NCBI RefSeq assembly: GCF_007993735.1
Contig: NZ_CP042453.1
Location: 186,001 to 250,000, forward strand
DNA: 64,000 bases
Direction: 5' to 3'
Source of the DNA: Arenimonas daejeonensis
GTDB taxonomy: Bacteria; Pseudomonadota; Gammaproteobacteria; Xanthomonadales; Xanthomonadaceae
This document shows positions 1 through 8,659 of this stretch, piece by piece. Below the pieces are notes generated by a model, which did not search any database, had not been told where the DNA came from, and was given only the letters and a program-made list of their open reading frames with translations. Within the stretch, counting starts at the first letter, position 1. Each line of letters opens with the position of its first letter. Position numbers and translations under genes: made by a program.

Positions 1-184
1 CGGCGACATCGAGTCGGTCACCCCGGCCACTGGCCAGACCCCGGTCGAAGCCGCCGGCCCGCTGTGGCTGCCGGCCCGCGACAACCCGCCGGTGCTGACC
101 TGCGGCCGGGTGGAACGGGTGATGGACGTGGGCGACGTGGTACGGGCCTACCTGCATTACACCGAAGGCTGTCCGGCGGGCTGA
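1..184 (+). CDS. C-terminal fragment of an unidentified protein
   Basis: The reading frame is open from base 2 to a TGA at 182-184, giving the last 60 residues of a protein that begins outside the window. The tail contains a Cys-Gly-Arg-Val segment and ends CPAG. I do not recognise a family. It runs in the same direction as the next genes and is followed by a GNRA-type hairpin that could end its transcript. Confidence 0.55.
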   Translation, partial: GDIESVTPATGQTPVEAAGPLWLPARDNPPVLTCGRVERVMDVGDVVRAYLHYTEGCPAG

Positions 185-205
185 GCCACCGCCGCACCCC
201 TCCCG

Positions 206-232
206 ACGGGCCGCGCAAGCGGCCCGTCCTGT
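206..232 (+). terminator. Probable terminator hairpin after the first gene
   Basis: A perfect 9-bp stem (206-214 with 219-227) closes a GCAA tetraloop, 21 bases after the first stop codon. The following bases CCTGTTT are only weakly T-rich, so termination is plausible but not strong. Confidence 0.5.
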
Positions 233-348
233 TTCCGGTGGCGGGAAACGACAGGAAACGGCGAATCAGGTTCTGGTGGCAGCGTTCGCCGGGCCGGATC
301 CTGTCGGAAATCGCCCCGGACGGGCGGTTTGTCCGTTTTCACCCTTAT

Positions 349-366
349 AGTGGCGTTTTCGCCACT
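349..366. repeat. Inverted repeat upstream of the small secreted protein
   Basis: AGTGGCG (349-355) and CGCCACT (360-366) form a 7-bp inverted repeat around TTTT. It directly follows a possible -10 element TATAGT (346-351), so it could be an operator or part of the 5' leader of the gene at 436. No convincing -35 was found. The rest of 233-435 holds nothing else I can name. Confidence 0.3.
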
Positions 367-435
367 GCCGTTGGCCCCACCCCGGCGAGACGCTGTGCCT
401 GCCCCGGACCCCACCCGGAATGCATGGAGAACCCC

Positions 436-864
436 ATGAAGCGCCTGTTCACCACTGCCCTGCTGTCCCTGACCCTGGTTTCCACCGCCACCCGGGCCGC
501 CGCCCCCGTCGCCGACGAGGCCGTGTTCGTCGAAGGCGCGCGCTACAACGCGGTGCTCAGCCGCGGCGCGAATGCCTGGCGCCTGCTGCCCCTGCAGGGC
601 GACGACCGCAAACTCAGCGTCGCCGAACACTGCCGGGCCGGCCTGGAGCCACCCCGCGGCCTGTGGCTGCTGACCCGCAACGCCGAGGGCCTGCCGCAGC
701 TGGTGGCGCCTTCCGCCACCCCGCTCCCGGCCGGTCATCCCGGCCACATCCGGCTGGTCGAATGTGGCCAGCCCATCGCCGCCGACGAGGCCGTGCTCGC
801 GCTGCCGGTCGGCCTGATCGCCTGGCTGCAGCAGAACTCGGGAACCATCTATGTCACTGACTGA
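436..864 (+). CDS. Small secreted protein of unknown function
   Basis: 142 residues. The N-terminus MKRLFTTALLSLTLVSTATR followed by Ala-Ala-Ala is a classic Sec signal peptide, so the mature protein should be periplasmic or secreted. The start at 436 is chosen over an in-frame ATG at 424 because a GGAGA lies at a good distance before it. The mature part has two cysteines (in EHCRAG and VECGQ), suggesting one disulphide. No family is recognised. Its end overlaps the start of the GlxA-type regulator by 14 bases, so the two genes are probably co-translated. Confidence 0.7.
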   Translation: MKRLFTTALLSLTLVSTATRAAAPVADEAVFVEGARYNAVLSRGANAWRLLPLQGDDRKLSVAEHCRAGLEPPRGLWLLTRNAEGLPQLVAPSATPLPAGHPGHIRLVECGQPIAADEAVLALPVGLIAWLQQNSGTIYVTD

Positions 865-1873
865 AATCGCCCGCCCCCAGCAGCATTTCACCCTGGGCCT
901 GCTGGCCATGGACGGCTGCATCCTCTCCAGCCTGACCGGACCGATGGACATCCTCCGGGTCGCGCAGAAGCTGGCGGAAGTGCGCGACCCGGCCACGACC
1001 CTGCGGCTGCAGACCGTGCTGGTCGGCGCCCGCGGCCAGGCCACGGTCAGCGGCACTGGCGGCCTGAGCATCGGACCGGTGCAACCGCCGGTCGCCACGC
1101 CGGACCTGCTGCTGGTGCCGGGTTTCATGCACTCCAGTGCCGACGACCTGCTGGAGCGCCTGCGCGGCTACGGTCCGGAAATCGAACTGCTGCGCGCCAT
1201 GCACCTGCGCGGCGTGCCGCTGGCGGGCAGTTGCTGCGGCACCTTCCTTCTGGCCGAGGCCGGCCTGCTGGACGGCCGCGAGGCGACCTCGAGCTGGTGG
1301 CTGCACGCCGCCTTCCGCAAGCGCTACCCGCGGGTGAAGGTGGACATCGAACGCATGGTGGTCGAGGACGGCAACATCACCACCACCGGCGCCAGCACCG
1401 CGGTACTGAGCTACGTGCTGCAGCTGCTGGCGCGGCATGTCGATCCGGCGCTGGCCCAGCACACCGGCCGCATGATGCTGATCGACCCCGACCGCCAGAG
1501 CCAGGCGCCCTACATCAGCCTGGCGCTGACCGAACGCCCGCGCCATTCGCTGTCGGAGAAGGCGGAACATTTCCTGCAGAAGGAACTGCACCGCGAACTG
1601 AGCATCGGTGAACTGGCCGAGGCCTGCGGCACCAGCGAGCGCAGCCTGCTGCGGCACTTCCGCCAGCACTACGGCAATTCGCCGCTGGGCCACATCCAGC
1701 ACCTGCGGGTGGAAAGGGCGAAGGCGCTGCTGGAGACGACCCTGCTGAGCTTCGACGAGATCGTCGAACACTGCGGCTACAGCGACTCCTCCAGCTTCCG
1801 CAAACTGTTCAAGCGCGCCACCTCACTCACGCCCGCCGACTACCGCGAGCGTTTCCGGCTGCGGGCGGCCTGA
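851..1873 (+). CDS. GlxA-family transcriptional regulator (DJ-1/PfpI-like domain plus AraC helix-turn-helix)
   Basis: 340 residues. Residues about 10-190 form a DJ-1/PfpI-type amidase-like sensor domain: a GPMDILRVAQ segment near the start and the nucleophile-elbow-like AGSCCGTFLLAEAG. Residues about 230-335 form an AraC-type double helix-turn-helix (ELAEACGTSERSLLRHF, then FDEIVEHCGYSDSSSFRKLF, ending with TPADYRERFR). This family usually activates neighbouring catabolic or stress genes in response to a small molecule; the ligand here is unknown. It overlaps the preceding small secreted-protein gene and converges on the acyltransferase, whose predicted end overlaps it by 51 bases. Confidence 0.88.
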   Translation: MSLTEIARPQQHFTLGLLAMDGCILSSLTGPMDILRVAQKLAEVRDPATTLRLQTVLVGARGQATVSGTGGLSIGPVQPPVATPDLLLVPGFMHSSADDLLERLRGYGPEIELLRAMHLRGVPLAGSCCGTFLLAEAGLLDGREATSSWWLHAAFRKRYPRVKVDIERMVVEDGNITTTGASTAVLSYVLQLLARHVDPALAQHTGRMMLIDPDRQSQAPYISLALTERPRHSLSEKAEHFLQKELHRELSIGELAEACGTSERSLLRHFRQHYGNSPLGHIQHLRVERAKALLETTLLSFDEIVEHCGYSDSSSFRKLFKRATSLTPADYRERFRLRAA

Positions 1874-3009
1874 GGCCGTCCGCCGCTTGAGGCCGAACAG
1901 CGGCCGCAGCACGCCGACCCGGCGCACGAGTTCGTGGCCGAGCAGGCAGGCCACGAGCGTGCCGCCGACCACGAGCGTCGCTTCCAGCGGCGCGCCCAGC
2001 TGCATCGGCACCAGCCAGAAGGCCAGCAGCACCGTCGCGGTCTGGTGGATCACGTACCGGGGAACACCGCCTCGCTGGCGTAGGGCAGCCAGCGGAACGG
2101 GCGGTTCAAGACGTGCCGGCTCCAGGCCAGGATGGCCAGCAGCGTGGTCCAGACGAACAGGCCGCGCAGGCAGCGCATCGCCACCAGCGCCGGTTCGGGG
2201 AACTCGAGGTCCGACTTCAGCAGCGGCACGTAGACCAGCAGCATCGCCAGCGCCGCCCACAGCAGCGGCCGGCGCAGGCGCAGCAGCTCGTCCCAGAAAC
2301 CGGCCGAGCGCGCGAACACGTAGCCATAGAAGAAGACGGTGAAATATTCGGCGTTGCGGAACCAGTCGTCGACGAAGTTGCGGTCGGCGTCGCCGAAGGA
2401 CGGCAACAGCACGTTGAGCCAGAGCACAAGCGGCAGGGCCGGCAGCAGCACCAGCTTCCAGCCACGCAGCGCGCCGGCCCAGGACTGCGCGCGCCGTCCC
2501 GGCCCGGATTCCAACAGGGGCAGCAGCGCGGTCAGCACCAGGGTGTAGATCCAGAGGTAGGCCAGGAACCAGAGATGGTTCCAGGTCAGGTCATAACGAC
2601 CCGGCTCCAGGCCGGGCGGAAACGGCTGCACGCCCCAGTAGCTGAGCATGAAGTTCCAGAACCCCGGCGCCAGGTCGCCATTGGCCACGCCCTCGCAATA
2701 GGGCTGGATCGGAACCGTCACCAGCATGCCGAACACCAGCGGGACGAACAGCCGCCAGGTGCGGGCCAGGGCGAAGCGGGCCGGCGCCCGCCAGGGCTGG
2801 AACAGGCCGATGGCCAGGCCCGAGACCAGGAACAGGAGCGGCATGCGCCAGCGGTTCATGGCCAGCATCGGCCACTGCAGCCAGTCCTGCAGGTAGCTGC
2901 TCTTGAGGTGCCACTCCCACTCGGTCACGTACAACATGCCGCAGTGGTAGGCGATCAGCGAGACGAGGGCGAGCACGCGCAGGGCGTCGATGTCGTGGCG
3001 GCGTTGCAT
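1823..3009 (-). CDS. Membrane acyltransferase family 3 protein (one-base frameshift near 2058)
   Basis: About 395 residues after correction. The N-terminus (RRHDIDALRVLALVSLIAYH) is the typical start of acyltransferase family 3 / OpgC-like integral membrane proteins that move acyl groups onto glycans or lipids. About ten hydrophobic segments follow. The frame breaks inside ASEAVFP/WYVIHQ, where the plus strand reads TACCGGGG and one extra A (giving CCAGG) restores the conserved Trp-Tyr-Val-Ile-His. The restored tail supplies the last two membrane helices. It is divergent from the LytTR gene at 3161, a possible regulator. The acyl acceptor cannot be predicted. Confidence 0.75.
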
Positions 3010-3160
3010 GGGTCACTCCGTGGAAAGTCGGCGCCACACTGCCCGGGCGCGACCGCCCCGGACAGCGCGGAGGGACGCCCGGCGGGCCGCCGGGGACGAA
3101 TCGCGGACCGAAGGGACGAACGGAGGCGGCCCGAACGGGCCCAGCCCCTAGAATGACGCC

Positions 3161-4046
3161 ATGACCGACCCCGCCCCGTCCCACGCCCCCTCCCTGTACG
3201 AGCGTTACCTGCCCCACCGCCGCTGGGTCGAGATCGGCTACTGGGTCATCGCCGCGGCGGTGTCGGCCATCGGCAACACCCTCACGGTGACGATGGAGCT
3301 GACCCGGGCCGGGTACGAATTCCACCCCATGGAACCGGCGATCTGGGAGTGGAGCAGCAATCTGGTCATCCTGGCCCTGGTGCCGGCCGTGGCCTGGTTC
3401 ACCCGGCGCTTTCCTCTGCACCTGGACACCTGGCGCCGGCAACTGCCCTGGTACGCGCTGGCCAGCCTGGCCTATTGCCTGGTGCACGTGGTCGCCATGG
3501 TGGCGATCCGCAAGGCGATCTACCTGTGGGCCGGCGACAGCTACGACTTCGGCTCCTGGCCACGGCAGTTGCTCTACGAATACATCAAGGACATCCGCAC
3601 CTTCGCCGGGGCGGTGGTGGTGATCGAGGTCTACCGGTTCCTGCTGCGGCGCCTGCAGGGCGAGGCCCGCCTGCTCGACGCACCCGACGATGACACGCCG
3701 CCGGTGGAACCCGTCGAGCGACCGGAACGGTTCCCTGGTGCGCAAGCTGGGCCGGGAATTCTTGGTCGCCGCCAACGACATCGAGTCGCTGCAGGCTTCG
3801 GGCAACTACGTGAACCTGCGGGTGCGCGGCCGCGACTACCCGCTGCGCAGCACCATCGCGGCGCTCGAAGCGCGGCTGGACCCCGGCCGTTTCCAGCGGG
3901 TGCACCGCAGCCACATCGTCAACCTCGACCACGTGGCGATGATCGAACCGCTGGATACCGGCGACGCCCGCCTGCACCTGAAGGACGGCAGCACCCTGCC
4001 CTGCAGCCGCCGCTATCGCGCCACGCTGCGTGAACGCGTGGAGTGA
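3161..4046 (+). CDS. Membrane-anchored LytTR-family transcriptional regulator (frameshift near 3733)
   Basis: About 294 residues after correction. Residues 1-165 carry four membrane helices; residues about 195-294 are a LytTR DNA-binding domain (REFLVAANDIESLQASGNY, RFQRVHRSHIVNLDH, LPCSRRYRATL). No receiver domain is present, so the membrane part is presumably the sensor. The frame shift lies at TTCCCTGGTG; removing one C gives a continuous RFLVRKLGREFL, which fits the family. It is divergent from the acyltransferase and convergent with the cytochrome c gene, 6 bases from it. Confidence 0.78.
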
Positions 4047-4052
4047 CCGGGC

Positions 4053-4898
4053 TCAGCGGCGGTCGAGGTAGGCCTTGATCGCCGCGACTTCCTCGTCGGT
4101 GAAGGCCGGGAAGCGTTTCCGGCCCATCTCGGTCATCAGCCCACTGGTGCTTTCCGTGCCGGCCTTGGTGATGCCCGTGCGCATCAGCCGGTCGAATTCC
4201 TCGGGCGTGTAGGCCTTGGCCACCGCCAGGCCGGGCGTGCCTTCCTCCGGGTAGCCGGCCAGGTCCATGCCGTGGCATTCGGTGCAGGCCACCGTGACCA
4301 AGGTAGCGGCCGCGGTCGGCTTCCCTGCGGTCGGCGCGCACCGGCGGCGACTCGGTCGGGTCGGCATGCATGTCCTCCGGGGAATATTCGCCCGCGACGA
4401 TGCCGATACGGCCCAGCAGCCGGATTTCCGAGGGCGGGTGTTCGCTCGCCACCTCCGGCACTGCGCGCAGGTAGGCGATCAGGTCTGCCACGTCCTGGTC
4501 GCGCAGGCGCTGGAAGGCCTTGTTGGGCATCACCAGGGCCAGGCGGCCGTCGCGCTTCGCACCGGTGCGCAGCAGGCGCAGGAGGTGGGCGTCGGAATAA
4601 CGATGCCTGGCCTCGGTCAGGTTCGGCGCCACCAGCCGGAAGGCGTACGGGACTTCGGCGAACACGCCTCCCCGAGATCGTCGCGGTGGCAGCCCCGGCA
4701 GCCCAGTATCCGGGCCAGCCGCGCGCCTTCGTCGGCATTGCCGGGCGGCAGTCGGGTGGTCGCCAGCAGCGCGGTGGCCGGCACCTGCAGCGCGGCTTCC
4801 ACGGCAAGGAAGACGGCGCCATAGGCCATGCCAGCCAGTACCGCCAGCACGGACAGCGTGATCGCGACCCGGCGGATCCATTTCCAGTACTTCCCCAT
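4053..4898 (-). CDS. Dihaem cytochrome c (two compensable frameshifts)
   Basis: About 281 residues after correcting two indels. A start at 4898 gives MGKYWKW followed by an N-terminal membrane anchor. Two haem-binding motifs are visible, CRGCH (residue about 75) and CTECH (about 200), each followed by cytochrome-c features (RLRDQDVADLIAYL; FTDEEVAAIKAYLDRR at the end). The first break is a lost G in a G-run near 4671; the second is an extra T at CCTTGG near 4300 (minus strand), where CCTGG restores YLVTVACTECH. It is a membrane-tethered periplasmic electron carrier of the kind that serves dehydrogenases; no partner is adjacent. It is divergent from dinB. Confidence 0.78.
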
Positions 4899-4959
4899 GC
4901 CGGAAAGAACGTGCTGCCGGAGGTCGCTCGGCCAGTGCGCGCTGCGCGACAATGCCGCC

Positions 4960-6036
4960 ATGCTCATGCCCCGCAAGATCGTGCACGTGGACATGGATGC
5001 GTTCTACGCGTCGGTCGAACAGCGCGACGACCCGGCCTTGCGCGGCCGGCCGGTGGTGGTGGCCTGGCGCGGTGCGCGTTCGGTGGTGTGCGCGGCCAGC
5101 TACGAGGCGCGCAGGTTCGGCGTGCGTTCGGCGATGCCGGCGCTGCGGGCCGAGAAGCTGTGCCCCGAGGCGGTGTTCGTGCCACCGGATTTCGTGCGCT
5201 ACAAGGCGGTGTCGCGCCAGGTGCGTGAAATCTTCTCCCGCCACACCGACCTGATCGAGCCGCTGTCGCTGGACGAGGCCTACCTGGACGTCACCGTGAA
5301 CAAGCTGGGCCTGGCCAGCGCGACGGCGGTGGCCGAAGCCATCCGCGATGCAATCCGCGAAGAGACGAAGCTGACCGCCTCGGCCGGCATCGCCCCGAAC
5401 AAGTTCCTGGCCAAGATCGCCAGCGACTGGCGCAAGCCCGACGGCCAGTTCGTGATCAAGCCGGCGATGGTGCTCGACTTCCTGGCGCCGCTGCCGGTCG
5501 GCAAGCTGCCGGGCGTGGGCAAGGTGATGGAGGCGAAGCTGGCGCAGCTGGGCATCGGCTCCGTGGGCCAGCTGCGCACGCACGGCGGTGTCGAGCTGGA
5601 ACGGCGGTTTGGCCGCTGGGGCCGGCGCCTGCACGAACTCTCGCTCGGCATCGACGAACACGCCGTGGAAAGCGAGCGCCCTACCACCCAGGTCTCGGCC
5701 GAAGACACCTTCGCCACCGACGTACCGCTGGAAGCCACCACCGAAGCGATCACGCACCTGGCCGGGAAAGCCTGGGCCGCGGCGACGCGCGAAACCGACC
5801 GCAGCGGCCGGACCGTGGTGCTCAAGCTCAAGACCTCCGACTTCCGCATCCTCACCCGCAGCTTCACGCCGCAGCAGCCGCCGACTTCGCTGGAACAGGT
5901 GGTGGCGATCGCGCTGGAACTGCGTTCGCGGGTCGAACTGCCGGCGCGCACCCGCTACCGCCTGGTCGGCGTGGGCCTGGCCAACTTCCGTCGCCACGAA
6001 GAACTGCCGCCGCAGCCGGAACTGTTCGGCCCCTGA
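4960..6036 (+). CDS. dinB: DNA polymerase IV (Y-family, DinB)
   Basis: 358 residues, the usual Pol IV length. It starts MLMPRKIVHVDMDAFYASVE, carrying the first catalytic Asp pair (DMD), with the SLDEAYLDVT motif holding the second acidic set. The helix-hairpin-helix region LPGVGKVMEAKL and the little-finger domain follow. The C-terminus ELPPQPELFGP resembles a clamp-binding tail. It performs error-prone translesion synthesis. ATG codons at 4960 and 4966 are both possible starts. I see no LexA box in the 60 bases before it. A hairpin just downstream is oriented to terminate the opposite strand. Confidence 0.95.
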   Translation: MLMPRKIVHVDMDAFYASVEQRDDPALRGRPVVVAWRGARSVVCAASYEARRFGVRSAMPALRAEKLCPEAVFVPPDFVRYKAVSRQVREIFSRHTDLIEPLSLDEAYLDVTVNKLGLASATAVAEAIRDAIREETKLTASAGIAPNKFLAKIASDWRKPDGQFVIKPAMVLDFLAPLPVGKLPGVGKVMEAKLAQLGIGSVGQLRTHGGVELERRFGRWGRRLHELSLGIDEHAVESERPTTQVSAEDTFATDVPLEATTEAITHLAGKAWAAATRETDRSGRTVVLKLKTSDFRILTRSFTPQQPPTSLEQVVAIALELRSRVELPARTRYRLVGVGLANFRRHEELPPQPELFGP

Positions 6037-6053
6037 CCGGGACCGGCCGCCAG

Positions 6054-6080
6054 AAAAAACGGGCGGCCCGAAGGCCGCCC
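6054..6080 (-). terminator. Rho-independent terminator for the EF-hand gene
   Basis: An 8-bp GC stem (6061-6068 with 6073-6080) closes a four-base CGAA loop. On the minus strand it is followed by a run of six T, the classic terminator layout, 30 bases after the EF-hand stop codon. Confidence 0.85.
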
Positions 6081-6110
6081 GTGTGCTCCACGTGGGGGAC
6101 GTGTGCCGGT

Positions 6111-6413
6111 TTACTCCTCGGCTTCCTCCTCTTCCGGCGGGTCCTGGTAGGCGTTGAACTCATCGCGGCTCAGGCGCGAGTCCTGGTTGCTGTCGGCGAT
6201 GGCGAACTGCAGGGACAGCTCATGCTCGACCGGGATGTCGGTCTTGCTCACGTAGCCGTCGGCATCGGTGTCGAGCTGTTCGAAAGTGACCTCGGCGGGG
6301 GCCGATGGGATCATGGCCGGGTCGGTCGGGGGCGTTGTGGCGCTGGCGAACGCGGCACCGGACAGGGCCAGGGTCAACGAAGCGGCAAGCGCCGTCGAGT
6401 TGAACTTGTTCAT
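6111..6413 (-). CDS. Small secreted EF-hand calcium-binding protein
   Basis: 100 residues with a Sec signal peptide (MNKFNSTALAASLTLALSGA, cleavage near ASA). Two EF-hand loops are visible: DTDADGYVSKTD and DSNQDSRLSRDE, each with the Asp/Asn-rich 12-residue spacing and a terminal acidic residue. The tail is a run of glutamates (PPEEEEAEE). It is likely a periplasmic Ca2+-binding protein; the role is unknown. It has its own terminator, so it is probably a single-gene unit. Confidence 0.85.
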   Translation of the reverse strand: MNKFNSTALAASLTLALSGAAFASATTPPTDPAMIPSAPAEVTFEQLDTDADGYVSKTDIPVEHELSLQFAIADSNQDSRLSRDEFNAYQDPPEEEEAEE

Positions 6414-6579
6414 GTCGCACTCCTTTCGCTTGGGGGAATGAAGCCTCGGGCTTCGATGCCACCATGCAACAACGAAAACAACCCGCGCTGAGTAAAAAGT
6501 AATCGTTGCGTTAGCGCCGTTGAATGGTCAGAACATCCCCGCACCGCGGTCTGCAGCGTTCATGGTTTCCGGATGAAGG

Positions 6580-6602
6580 AAGGGCCGGCATGGCCGGCCC
6601 TT
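6580..6602 (-). terminator. Hairpin after the RcnB-like gene
   Basis: A perfect 10-bp GC-rich inverted repeat with a three-base loop (6580-6589 / 6593-6602) lies 28 bases beyond the stop of the RcnB-like gene. There is no clear T-run on the minus strand, so it may stabilise the 3' end rather than terminate. Confidence 0.5.
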
Positions 6603-6630
6603 CATATCTGCCGTGGTGACGCGACCGGGA

Positions 6631-7269
6631 TCAGTGGTACACGCCGTACAGCGCGTCGAGGATCAGGCCGGTCGCCAACGCGACCAGCACCACGTCGCGG
6701 TCCACGCGCACCCAGCCGTAACCGTAGGGCGGCGGCGGCAGGTGGTAGTGGCGGTAGTCCACGTAGTAGTGGCGCTGGTAGTACGGCGCCGGCAGGCGGT
6801 GGCCTACGCGCCAGTGGTACGGGCGGTAACCGTGCGGATGGACGTAACGCGCCGGCGCGCGATAGCGGTACTGCGGATACCAGTGGTAGCCGTTCCAGCG
6901 GCGGTCGTTGTGGCGCACGTAGTTGCCGTGGCCGCCGCGGTAGTCGCGGTAACGGTTGTCGTGGTGGCCGCGGTTGTCGTGACGGGCATACCTGTAGTCG
7001 TCGCGGCGGTCGTCACGGCGGTCGTAGCGGTGGTCGCGGTTGTCGGCGCGCCAGTCCCGGCGGTCGTTGCGGTAGTCGTGGCGTTCGCTGCGGTTTTCCT
7101 GGCGGTGGTCGCGGCCGTCGCCGCGATGACGGCCCTTGTCGCCCTGGCGCCCGCTGTCCTGCCAGGACGGCTCGCCACCGGCCCGGCGCTTGTCGACGTC
7201 GGCAGCCACCGGCAACGCGGTCGCGCCCGCCAGCAGCAAGCCCAGTGAAGCCATCATTATCTTGTTCAT
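6631..7269 (-). CDS. RcnB-family periplasmic protein with an Arg/Asp/His/Tyr-rich middle
   Basis: 212 residues from ATG 7269 (MNKIMMASLGLLLAGATALP, a Sec signal). The C-terminus YGYGWVRVDRDVVLVALATG is the RcnB signature; RcnB family proteins act in the periplasm and, in E. coli, affect nickel/cobalt homeostasis. Between residues about 45 and 150 the sequence is almost entirely R, D, H, Y, N and G in short repeats (DYRNDRRDWRADNRDHRYDR). Longer in-frame starts upstream lack a signal peptide. Metal binding by the His-rich part is plausible but unproven. Confidence 0.8.
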   Translation of the reverse strand: MNKIMMASLGLLLAGATALPVAADVDKRRAGGEPSWQDSGRQGDKGRHRGDGRDHRQENRSERHDYRNDRRDWRADNRDHRYDRRDDRRDDYRYARHDNRGHHDNRYRDYRGGHGNYVRHNDRRWNGYHWYPQYRYRAPARYVHPHGYRPYHWRVGHRLPAPYYQRHYYVDYRHYHLPPPPYGYGWVRVDRDVVLVALATGLILDALYGVYH

Positions 7270-7459
7270 CTTCCACCTCGGGGTCAGCCGTGGATCGGGC
7301 CTGCATCCACGGGGCGGACGTTGCACCCCGCGTCTGAATTCGGTTTGAATGTCTCCTCCTGTCCCGGGCACTGTTGCCCGCCAGTCAGGTTGACCGGCCT
7401 GCCCCCGGACCCGACCGCGGTTTAGAATCGGTCTCCGTCCCCACTATCACGCCGCCGCC

Positions 7460-7942
7460 ATGCCCTCCTTCGACGTCGTTTCGGAAGTCGATAAACACGA
7501 ACTCACCAATGCCGTGGACACCGCCAACCGCGAGCTCGGCAACCGCTTCGACTTCAAGGGCCAGGACGCGAGCTTCGAGCTCGACGGCTTCGTGGTCATG
7601 CAGAAGGCGCCCAGCGACTTCCAGCTCAAGCAGATGCTCGACATCCTGCGCGCGCGCCTGGTTGCCCGCGGCATCGACATCCGCTGCCTGGAGGCGGCCG
7701 AGCCCGAGGTGAACCTGGCCGGTGCGCGCCAGAAGGTCACCATCAAGCAGGGCATCGAGCAGAAACTGGCGAAGAAGATCGTCGCCACGCTCAAGGAGGC
7801 CAAGCTCAAGGTCGAGGCCCAGATCAACGGCGACAAGCTGCGGGTCAGCGGCAAGAAGCGCGACGACCTGCAGGAGGCGATGGCGTTGCTGCGCAAGGCC
7901 GAGCTTGAGATCCCGCTGCAGTTCGACAATTTCAGGGATTGA
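7460..7942 (+). CDS. YajQ-family nucleotide (cyclic di-GMP)-binding protein
   Basis: 160 residues, full family length, beginning MPSFDVVSEVDKHELTNAVD and ending EIPLQFDNFRD, both hallmark ends of YajQ. Members bind cyclic di-GMP, and in Xanthomonas one acts with a transcription factor in virulence control. It is cytoplasmic and single-domain (two RRM-like folds). Its stop overlaps the rsuA stop on the other strand by 11 bases. The window also encodes three GGDEF proteins and one HD-GYP protein. Confidence 0.93.
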   Translation: MPSFDVVSEVDKHELTNAVDTANRELGNRFDFKGQDASFELDGFVVMQKAPSDFQLKQMLDILRARLVARGIDIRCLEAAEPEVNLAGARQKVTIKQGIEQKLAKKIVATLKEAKLKVEAQINGDKLRVSGKKRDDLQEAMALLRKAELEIPLQFDNFRD

Positions 7943-8659
7943 TCTGGAGCGTCGGGGCTGAAGCCCCGAAGATCGCCGCGCGGTCGGTTTCGCCCAGTTC
8001 CGCCAGGCCCCGGGCGCCATGTCGCCCAGACCCAGCCCACCCAGCGAATGCCGGTGCAGTGTTTCGACGTGGTTGCCGACCGCCGCGAACATGCGCCGGA
8101 TCTGGTGATAACGGCCCTCGACCAATGTGATTCGCGCGCGCCTGGGCGCCAGTGCCTCGAACCCGGCCGGCGCCAGCGGCGTCTTCTCCGACTCCAGCAG
8201 CAGCGTGCCGCTTCCGAACACCTCGGCCTCGTCGCCGCGGAAATCCTGCGCCAGCGTCGCCTCGTAGACCTTGGGCAAGTGCGACTTCGGTGAAGTGATC
8301 CGGTGCAGCAACGCACCATCGTCGGTCATCAGCAGCAGGCCCGAAGTGTCGCGGTCGAGCCGGCCGACGGTGGACAGCACCGGATCACGCAGGCGGAAGC
8401 GCGGTGGCAGCAGGTCGTACACGACGCGGCCGGGATCCTTGGTCGAACAGGTGTAACCGGTCGGCTTGTGCAGCAGGATCAACAGCCCCGCCGGCGGATC
8501 CAGCGGCTCGCCGTCCACGCGCACGTCGGCATGCGCGATCGCGTCGTCGGCATACAGCACCTCGCCCTGCGGGTCGGTGATGCGGCCTTCGCGGAACATC
8601 AGGGCCACCTGTTTGCGGCTGCCGTAACCCAGGTTGGCGATCAGCTTCACCAGTTTCAT
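7932..8659 (-). CDS. rsuA: RsuA-type 16S rRNA pseudouridine synthase (frameshift near 7997)
   Basis: About 242 residues after correction. An N-terminal S4 RNA-binding domain (KLIANLGYGSRKQVALMFRE) is followed by the RsuA/RluB/E/F catalytic domain with GRLDRDTSGLLLMT (catalytic Asp) and the KVYEATL and GRYHQIRRM motifs. The frame is lost at TGGCGGAACTGG; one extra G gives WRELGETD and a normal stop at 7934-7932. It starts within the stop of the rsmC-like gene (ATGA overlap), so the two rRNA-modification genes are translationally coupled. Assignment as RsuA rather than RluE or RluF rests on overall similarity. Confidence 0.82.
7952..7969. repeat. Short palindrome containing GGGGCTGAAGCCCC (copy 1)
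   Basis: An 8-bp inverted repeat with a two-base GA centre lies in the last codons of rsuA, at its convergent junction with yajQ. The same 14-base core recurs at 26217-26230, again between convergent genes. This kind of GGGGCT/AGCCCC palindrome is common in intergenic DNA of Xanthomonadaceae. Confidence 0.55.

Noticed and set aside
3919-5997. 692-codon minus-strand open frame
   Set aside because: It is mostly the shadow of dinB. Only the part matching the cytochrome c middle section is real, and it was used to rebuild that gene.
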